The notes under the pieces were generated by a model. It saw only the letters and a program-made list of their open reading frames with translations, did no database searches and was not told where the DNA came from. From Desulfamplus sp. (GTDB lineage: Bacteria; Desulfobacterota; Desulfobacteria; Desulfobacterales; Desulfobacteraceae), in contig JADGBC010000014.1 of the NCBI GenBank assembly GCA_015231705.1, positions 1 to 40,092 of the forward strand: a DNA stretch of 40,092 nt, given 5' to 3'. Positions 34,692-40,092 of this stretch are shown here, in pieces. Within the stretch, counting starts at the first letter, position 1. Each line of letters starts with the position of its first letter. Made by a program: the position numbers and the translations under genes.

Positions 34692-36455
34692 TTATGATAC
34701 AGAAGCAATTGTTTCAGGAAAAAGGAAATCAATAAATTTCTCCGCAGTGGGCTGAGGTTCGTGGTTGGCAAGGCCGGGTCGCTCGTTAGCCTCAATAACT
34801 GCATACTCATCTCCCTCAACATCCTTGACCATAAGATCAAGGCCGGTTACAGGAATATCAAGAGCTGATGCAGCCTTGACGGCAACTGACTTCAAATGTT
34901 CAGACAATCTTTCAGTAACGTCGTGTATGGTTCCACCTGTGTGCAGATTGGCTGTCTTTCTTACGGTCAGGATCTCTTTGTTGGGAAGTGTATCCTCATA
35001 TTCATACCCCTTTGTCCTTATGCACCGCAAAGTTTCATCGTCTATCGGTATGCTACTCTCTCCATCTGTTGCTGCCACTCTTCTTCGATTATATTTTTCA
35101 ATAAGCTCGATAACTGTGTGCTGCCCCGTTCCTGTTATGGATGGAGGTCTGCGGACAGCTCCTGCCACAACCTCCTTGTTTATAACTATTATCCTTAGAT
35201 CCTCTCCTTGAATATACTCTTCAATGGCAACGTTGTCACAAAACTTTTTTGCATTCAACAGAGCATTTTTGAGCTCATCTTCACTTGAAATATCAACACT
35301 TATCCCATCTCCTTGCTCACCTTGAACAGGTTTTACCACAACCCTTTTCATCTTTTTCATGAAATCAACAGACTCTTGATGGTCACGGTGTATGATCTGA
35401 CGAGGAACCGAGATGCCCGCATTTTTTAAAATATTGCTGGTCAGGCGTTTGTTGTCACATTTTGTCATGGCAACTGCTGTAGTCATTTCAGAAAGGGATT
35501 CCCTGCATGAGATTGATTTGCATCCAAGAGTAAGCTTGAAAAGGCCAGCCTCTTGATCCATTATATCAATACAGATTCCCCGTCTTCTTGCTTCATCCAC
35601 AATAATTCTGGCATATGGATTGAGCTTGTGATTTGACTGAGGTGTGGCTGCCACATAGAGATGTTCATTGATGGGGTTTTTCCGTTTGACGCAAAAAGCT
35701 GGAATCCTTTGAAATCCAAGTTTTTCATAAAGGTTTATGGCACTTTGGTTGTCATGCATGACTGATATATCAACAAAAGCTCGGCCTTTTGTGAAATAGT
35801 GCTCCAGAAGGTGACGAACCAGAGCCATCCCGACACCAGGCAGATCATTTTGTGGATCAACAGCAAGTGACCAGAGGCTTGCTCCGTTTTCAGGATCGTC
35901 AAATGATCGAACATGATCCACACCAGTTACAGTGCCTATAATCCGTTTGTCAGAAAGGTTCTTTGCCACAAGATATGTTCTCTCCTTTCCTGCACGATTG
36001 TTCAAAATAAAATCAGGGGCAGCCCCTTTCATATGACAGGCAGAGTAGATTCTGTTTGTCTCTTTTGCCTCTTCAATTGTTGACAGACGGCACACTGAAA
36101 AAGGCTCGGAATCCATTTTTGTGGGTCGGTAGTCATGAGACCACATCCTGAAAGTATGCGAAGGATCAAGAAAAAGCTTATCAGGAGCCAGAGCCACCAC
36201 AACATGAGGGTCAATTATATACATGGCAATGTCCCTGCTGTCATAACCGTGAGAGCACATTGCATCTGCGATCTGGCGGTTTGATTTAAATGTGTGGGCA
36301 AATACAAGCCTGCCCCAGCCCATCTCCACCCAGGTGTTGGGTTTCATGTTTCTGGTTTCAGGTGTATCCATGCGTTCCCAGTTTCTCAATGACTGACCAT
36401 GGTTTCTCAAGGAGTGACCATACTTTTTTCCAATTCGGTATTTTGATCGGTTCAT
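34692..36455 (-). CDS. ngg: N-acetylglutaminylglutamine synthetase (GNAT plus ATP-grasp)
   Basis: 587 aa. An N-terminal GNAT acetyltransferase domain (about residues 85-260: LSTIEEAKETNRIYSACHMK, LWSLAVDPQNDLPGVGMALVRHLLEHY, NLYEKLGF) and a C-terminal ATP-grasp ligase (about 280-585: RVVVKPVQGEQGDGISVDI, AIEEYIQGEDLRIIVI, YAVIEANERPGLANHEPQP). It acetylates glutamine and ligates a second glutamine, giving N-acetylglutaminylglutamine, the precursor of the NAGGN osmolyte. AAGGAGAC before ATG 36455 (MNRSKYRIGKKYG) shows that the track's start, which overlaps the upstream gene, is too long. It is 17 bp from the amidotransferase gene. Confidence 0.9.
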   Translation of the reverse strand: MNRSKYRIGKKYGHSLRNHGQSLRNWERMDTPETRNMKPNTWVEMGWGRLVFAHTFKSNRQIADAMCSHGYDSRDIAMYIIDPHVVVALAPDKLFLDPSHTFRMWSHDYRPTKMDSEPFSVCRLSTIEEAKETNRIYSACHMKGAAPDFILNNRAGKERTYLVAKNLSDKRIIGTVTGVDHVRSFDDPENGASLWSLAVDPQNDLPGVGMALVRHLLEHYFTKGRAFVDISVMHDNQSAINLYEKLGFQRIPAFCVKRKNPINEHLYVAATPQSNHKLNPYARIIVDEARRRGICIDIMDQEAGLFKLTLGCKSISCRESLSEMTTAVAMTKCDNKRLTSNILKNAGISVPRQIIHRDHQESVDFMKKMKRVVVKPVQGEQGDGISVDISSEDELKNALLNAKKFCDNVAIEEYIQGEDLRIIVINKEVVAGAVRRPPSITGTGQHTVIELIEKYNRRRVAATDGESSIPIDDETLRCIRTKGYEYEDTLPNKEILTVRKTANLHTGGTIHDVTERLSEHLKSVAVKAASALDIPVTGLDLMVKDVEGDEYAVIEANERPGLANHEPQPTAEKFIDFLFPETIASVS

Positions 36456-36472
36456 AGCGATTATAGTCTCCT

Positions 36473-38245
36473 TTATAGATCGTTTGTCTGCAACCAGTAC
36501 TCCAGCAGAGCTGTTTGCCACAGTTTTGAACCTTTCAGAGGGGTTATGTGATCTTGAGGTGCGTCCAGCAGCATGTCAACATAGCTGTTCTGGATGATGC
36601 CTCGTTGTCTTGCCTTTTCTGACGAGAGAATCTCTCTTACAAAGTCGAGATATTCCCCCTGGATATATTTAAGGGCAGGAACAGGAAAATATCCTTTGGG
36701 ACGGTCAATGACCTCATTTGGAATAATATCTCTTGCAGCCTCTTTGAGGATATGTTTGCCTCCGTGGCAAACTTTATGTTCCGGTGGAATTTTTGCTGAG
36801 AGCTCCACAAATTCATGATCCAGAAAAGGGACTCTTGCCTCAAGGCTCCAGGCCATGGTCATGTTATCAACTCTTTTTACCGGATCATCCACAAGCATGA
36901 CCGTTGTATCCATCCTCAGAGTTTTGTCTATTGCAGAAGCAACACCAGGCTGTTCAAAATGGTCTCTTATAAAATCTGTACTGAAATCCTCTTTTTGATA
37001 TTTTTTCAATAAAATCTCCAAAAGCTCTTCATGGCTTCTATCTGCAAAAACATCTCTGTAATCCTTGACAGGATCACGACTTTCAAGCATGGGCGGATAC
37101 CAGTGATAACCTGCGAAAATCTCATCAGCACCCTGACCGCTTTGAACCACTTTTACATGCTTTGCAACCTCCTTGCTCAGAAGAAAAAAGCCTATGCAGT
37201 CATGGCTTACCATTGGTTCACTCATAGCTCTTATACAATGCTCCATATTGGGCAGAACCTGCTTTGAATCAACCTTTATCTTGCGATGGTCTGTTCCAAA
37301 ATGGCTGGCAATAATGTCTGAGTAGTGAAATTCATCCCCTTTTTCATCCCCGACACTCTCAAATCCAATGGAAAATGTTTTCAGATCCTTTTGTCCCGAA
37401 TTTGCAAGAAGTGCTGTTACCAGACTTGAATCAAGCCCTCCGGAAAGCAGCACTCCTACAGGCACATCAGCAAGAAGGCGACGCTCTACTGCCTGGGTAA
37501 AGCCTTGAATGGCAAGCTGTTTCCAGTCATCAAAAGTGTATTTCTCCTCTTCGGCATCTCGTTGGAATGAAAGGTTCCAGTATGGAATCTGTTTTATATT
37601 ACCATCCATGTCTATTTTCATGCAGAAGGCAGGAGGCAGTTTTTTAATATCTTTAATCATGGTATGGGGAGCAGGTACCACTGAATGGAATGTAAAATAA
37701 TAGTGAATGGCTTCAGGAGACAGGGTACGCTCTATTTTTCCGGTAGCCAGAATGGCAGGTAAAAATGACGCAAAGAGTATTGACTCGGATGTTTTTGCAT
37801 AATAAAGAGGTTTTATTCCGAGTCTGTCCCTTGCGATAAACACAGATCCATCTTTTTTATCATAAACAGCAAAGGCAAACATGCCGTTAAATTTTTCTAC
37901 ACACTTCTCACCCCAGGCGTGATATGCTTTTAAAATTACTTCTGTATCTCCAGTAGATACAAAGGTGTATCCCTTTGTTTGAAGAACTTTTCTCAGTTCT
38001 TTGTAGTTATAGATTGCACCGTTAAAAACAATAGTCAGTCCAAGCTCTCTATCTTCCATTGGTTGGCTTGACTTGTCACTTAAATCAATTATTTTCAGCC
38101 TTCTGTGTCCAAATACAATAGAGTCTTCCTGGTAGAAACCTCCACTGTCAGGGCCTCTTTTCTCCATTTTGTTTGTCATTGTAAGAACTGACTTTTGGGA
38201 AACAGGGTGATTGTCAATGAAAATTTCTCCGCATATACCACACAT
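36473..38245 (-). CDS. asnO: N-acetylglutaminylglutamine amidotransferase (asparagine synthase-like)
   Basis: 590 aa. An N-terminal class II glutaminase domain with Cys2 nucleophile (MCGICGEIF, MEKRGPDSGG, FGHRRLKIIDLS, VFNGAIYNYKELR, DTEVILKAYHAWG) and a C-terminal synthetase domain with the ATP pyrophosphatase loop VLLSGGLDSSLV and SGQGADEIFAGYHWYPP. Its place beside the GNAT-ATP-grasp gene identifies it as the enzyme amidating N-acetylglutaminylglutamine to the NAGGN compatible solute, rather than a plain AsnB. It is the first gene of the cluster; the upstream AT-rich 200 bp, shared with the divergent HAD gene, is the likely osmotically controlled promoter. Confidence 0.9.
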   Translation of the reverse strand: MCGICGEIFIDNHPVSQKSVLTMTNKMEKRGPDSGGFYQEDSIVFGHRRLKIIDLSDKSSQPMEDRELGLTIVFNGAIYNYKELRKVLQTKGYTFVSTGDTEVILKAYHAWGEKCVEKFNGMFAFAVYDKKDGSVFIARDRLGIKPLYYAKTSESILFASFLPAILATGKIERTLSPEAIHYYFTFHSVVPAPHTMIKDIKKLPPAFCMKIDMDGNIKQIPYWNLSFQRDAEEEKYTFDDWKQLAIQGFTQAVERRLLADVPVGVLLSGGLDSSLVTALLANSGQKDLKTFSIGFESVGDEKGDEFHYSDIIASHFGTDHRKIKVDSKQVLPNMEHCIRAMSEPMVSHDCIGFFLLSKEVAKHVKVVQSGQGADEIFAGYHWYPPMLESRDPVKDYRDVFADRSHEELLEILLKKYQKEDFSTDFIRDHFEQPGVASAIDKTLRMDTTVMLVDDPVKRVDNMTMAWSLEARVPFLDHEFVELSAKIPPEHKVCHGGKHILKEAARDIIPNEVIDRPKGYFPVPALKYIQGEYLDFVREILSSEKARQRGIIQNSYVDMLLDAPQDHITPLKGSKLWQTALLEYWLQTNDL

Positions 38246-38445
38246 AATAAATACCTACTTTTTATTGTAAAATTTTGGTTTAAATGTTGCTCTTATCTCC
38301 TAACCAATTAAAATAATATCGTTTTTGATATTTGATGTCAAGGTGTCATTTATTATTATTTTGCTTTTGTTTTATTTTTAACAGTGGTATGCTCAACAAT
38401 AAGGGGAGGTGTTTCACATAAATAAACAACCGTATGGAGGATATA

Positions 38446-39450
38446 ATGAGAGTTCTTCCAACACTGCATCAATGGCTTGAACACAACTTGAGTACACTTG
38501 ATGCCATTATTTTTGACATTGATGGAGTATTGCAGGTTAAGGGATCTGCAGCCAGAGGAAGCAGACGACTTATCGAAATGCTCAGAAGAAAAAATTTCCC
38601 CTTTTACCTTCTAACTAATGACGGTGATCACTCAACCGAAGAGAAAGCCGATGTATTGAACAACTCCGGGCTTTGTGTGAGTCCGGACGAAATAGTCTCC
38701 TGTGCGGACGGTCTGGCAGGTCTTTTTGGTAGTTTGGAACAGCAATATCCGGATGGCAGCAGCGAAAAAAAAGATGCTTCTGATAACGGCCATGCCCTGA
38801 TGGGCACAACTAACAATGAAAGTCCTATCGTTACGGACACTTCAAGAGACTTTCACATAAACAGATACTCAAAGCAATTTTTGCATAAACTATCCGATAC
38901 TCCATTTTTTATCATGGGCTGCCTTGGTACCCCCTGTTTTGCACAAAAAGCAGGATTGAAGACAACAAGGAATCTTCAGAAAATAGATATATGTCAGGGC
39001 ATCATTGTAGGAGAGAGAAATTACGACTGGGAAAAGACAATTAACGCGGCTGTAAATTTTTTTATAAGATACCCCGAAGCCCCCCTTATAGTCCCCAATC
39101 CTGATGAATATTATCCAGGGCAGAACGGTCAGTTATGTATTGGTGCCGGAGGTGTTGCCGGATTCATGGTACAAATACTCAAATCATATGGCATCACCAT
39201 AGAGCCTCTCTATCTTGGCAAACCCTTCTCTCCCATATTTAAGAAGACCCATGAGTTGCTTGAAAAAAAATACGGAAAAACGATCCCTCTTGATCGCATT
39301 CTCATGGTCGGAGACTATATCAATTCCGATATTAAAGGGGCCAAAGATTTCGGTTGCCGTTCAGCCATAGTTCTTACTGGCGTGACAACCATAGAGATGC
39401 TTCAAAAATCCGAGATTATTCCAGATATGGTGTTTGAAATATTAGGATAA
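38446..39450 (+). CDS. HAD-IIA family hydrolase with in-frame family-A repeat insertion
   Basis: 334 aa, of the NagD/phosphoglycolate phosphatase group: [13 protein letters not shown] (motif I DxDG), [11 protein letters not shown] (motif II), the C2-type cap, [13 protein letters not shown] (motif III lysine) and [20 protein letters not shown] (motif IV GDxxxxD). Substrate unknown; a sugar phosphate or nucleotide is likely. Residues 113-139 ([14 protein letters not shown]...DFHIN) are encoded by a dispersed repeat, placed between the [10 protein letters not shown] helix and the strand [13 protein letters not shown] before ATG 38446 is preferred over the track's ATG 38434. The kinase gene begins one base after the stop. 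Confidence 0.87.
   Translation: MRVLPTLHQWLEHNLSTLDAIIFDIDGVLQVKGSAARGSRRLIEMLRRKNFPFYLLTNDGDHSTEEKADVLNNSGLCVSPDEIVSCADGLAGLFGSLEQQYPDGSSEKKDASDNGHALMGTTNNESPIVTDTSRDFHINRYSKQFLHKLSDTPFFIMGCLGTPCFAQKAGLKTTRNLQKIDICQGIIVGERNYDWEKTINAAVNFFIRYPEAPLIVPNPDEYYPGQNGQLCIGAGGVAGFMVQILKSYGITIEPLYLGKPFSPIFKKTHELLEKKYGKTIPLDRILMVGDYINSDIKGAKDFGCRSAIVLTGVTTIEMLQKSEIIPDMVFEILG
38782..38862 (+). repeat. Family A repeat, coding copy 2 (27 codons)
   Basis: 81 bp, exactly 27 codons, in the HAD gene. It is aligned without gaps to 24520-24600 and has the same sense and frame. Flanking identity is high at both ends (GATAACGGCCATGCC; GACTTTCACATAAA) and low in the middle, which is the loop of the conserved stem. 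Confidence 0.9.
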
Positions 39451-39451
39451 C

Positions 39452-40018
39452 ATGACCAATAAAACCAGCAAATATATCGGCAAATATAGAATTGACAGGC
39501 TTCTTGGCAGTGGCACCATGGGCAGAATTTATCGTGTCACCATCCCGATACTTGAAAAGACCGCAGTTTTAAAATTGTTCAACCCCAGCCGTGCCTTGAT
39601 TGAAAAGGTCGGCTTAACATGGCTTAAAGAGCGGTTTATTCATGAGGCGGTGGCGATAGCAAATATCCGTCATCCCAATGTAGTAGGTATCTGGAGTTTT
39701 GAGAAAACAGACCATGAACTGTTTTACCTGATGGAATATTATGGCCGAAATTTAGGAGAGCTCATTGGAGAGTCCTATTGGGCAGACAGGCCGTCCAGAA
39801 AGGTGTCAGTTGAAAAGACATGCCATTACCTGACCCAGATTCTTGAAGGGCTTTGCTGCCTGCATGAGACAGATATCATTCACCGTGATATAAAACCTTT
39901 TAATGTCATGCTTGCAGATACAGGAACGGTCAAGATTGTTGATTTCGGTCTTTCGAAGCGCAGGGGTATTGTGCGACAATTATCTTGGCCGGTGACGACA
40001 ATTATCTTGTCCGGTTGA
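39452..40018 (+). pseudogene. Ser/Thr protein kinase, interrupted by an insertion sequence
   Basis: The first 172 residues are a Hanks-type kinase: [13 protein letters not shown] (Gly-rich loop), TAVLKLFNP (ATP lysine), LVMEY-like LFYLMEYYG hinge, [13 protein letters not shown] (catalytic loop) and [13 protein letters not shown] (DFG). Homology stops inside the activation segment at 39969; the remaining codons to the TGA at 40018 belong to an IS end. The C-lobe (APE, helices F-I) is missing, so the product is very likely inactive. The gene follows the HAD gene by one base, so they formed an operon. The rest may lie beyond the element, outside the window. Confidence 0.88.
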
Positions 40019-40092
40019 AAGTGTGGTAAATCGACTGACATTTATAACTCTTTTGATGGAGACATAAATGCCAGGAACCCCGATCAACGATA
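39970..40092 (+). mobile_element. Left end of an insertion sequence, probably IS21 family
   Basis: Begins TGTGCGACAATTATC within the kinase gene. CGACAATTATCTTG-CCGG occurs twice, at 39974-39992 and 39996-40014, 22 bp apart; repeated sub-terminal transposase sites of this sort and a TG start are typical of IS21 ends. An ORF starting with MPGTPIND (40068) fits an IstA-like transposase. The element runs off the window, so the family call rests on the end structure only. Confidence 0.72.
40068..40092 (+). CDS. Start of a transposase gene (IstA-like), cut by the window end
   Basis: Only eight codons are visible (MPGTPIND). ATG is preceded by TGGAGA at a suitable distance. Its place 98 bp inside the insertion sequence end matches istA in IS21-like elements. 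The identity cannot be confirmed from so short a piece. Confidence 0.5.

Noticed and set aside
38411-38428. TTTCACATAAA upstream of the HAD gene as another family-A copy
   Set aside because: Only about 11 bases match the end of the repeat; no stem or second hairpin follows.

Overview
The window looks like a piece of an AT-rich genome from a sulfate-reducing member of the Desulfobacterota, probably Desulfobacteraceae-like. The main evidence is a dsrA-dsrB-dsrD-dsrN cluster (dissimilatory sulfite reductase, DsrD and the DsrN amidotransferase). Futalosine hydrolase (MqnB) and an IspH-UbiA fusion fit a menaquinone/isoprenoid anaerobe. A complete NAGGN (N-acetylglutaminylglutamine amide) osmolyte cluster suggests a saline habitat. 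I cannot name the species from sequence alone.

Layout. 1-127 is an exact copy of an internal piece of ispH found again at 15193-15319. 144-1178 (-) is an ornithine cyclodeaminase family protein. 1410-1496 (-) is tRNA-Leu(CAG). 1605-6009 (+) holds ribF, def, fmt and rsmB. 6291-9578 (+) holds rpe, a hicBA toxin-antitoxin pair, mqnB and an AI-2E family permease. 9612-13108 (+) is a hybrid histidine kinase overlapping a REC-TPR response regulator. 13306-19128 (+) holds parA, parB, ispH-ubiA and a FapA/DUF342 protein. 19251-23739 (-) is the dsr cluster. 24046-28922 (-) holds an unknown protein, a TPR protein and penicillin-binding protein 1C. 29323-30697 (+) holds a DUF3786 protein and a metallophosphoesterase. 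31507-33119 (+) holds a DEAD-box helicase and a cold-shock protein. 33315-38245 (-) is the NAGGN cluster (M42 peptidase, synthetase, amidotransferase). 38446-40018 (+) holds a HAD-IIA hydrolase and a Ser/Thr kinase interrupted by the left end of what looks like an IS21-family element.

The most unusual signal is a dispersed two-hairpin repeat (family A). Three copies of about 97 bp are intergenic (6057, 29011, 34538). Two copies of 81 bp sit inside unrelated protein-coding genes (24520-24600 and 38782-38862), in the same orientation and reading frame, adding a 27-residue peptide of the form [10 protein letters not shown]-x-NES...DFHI. The perfect 8-bp stem TGAAAGTC/GACTTTCA is kept in all five copies, while the 23-24 nt loop varies freely. 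This resembles the Rickettsia palindromic elements in behaviour, not in sequence. A second dispersed repeat of about 103 bp (family B) occurs at 4440-4543 and 33131-33233, each time just after a stop codon.

A second theme is that core enzymes here (Def, Fmt, Rpe, MqnB, IspH, DsrN, PBP1C) carry extra low-complexity, Ser/Asn/Asp-rich or repetitive segments in the middle of otherwise conserved folds. MqnB contains seven tandem hexapeptides encoded by an 18-bp repeat.

The two window ends look like assembly-graph ends. The left overlap is exactly 127 bp, and the right end lies 123 bp into an insertion sequence. Both fit a contig cut with k=127, so the left duplication should be treated with caution.
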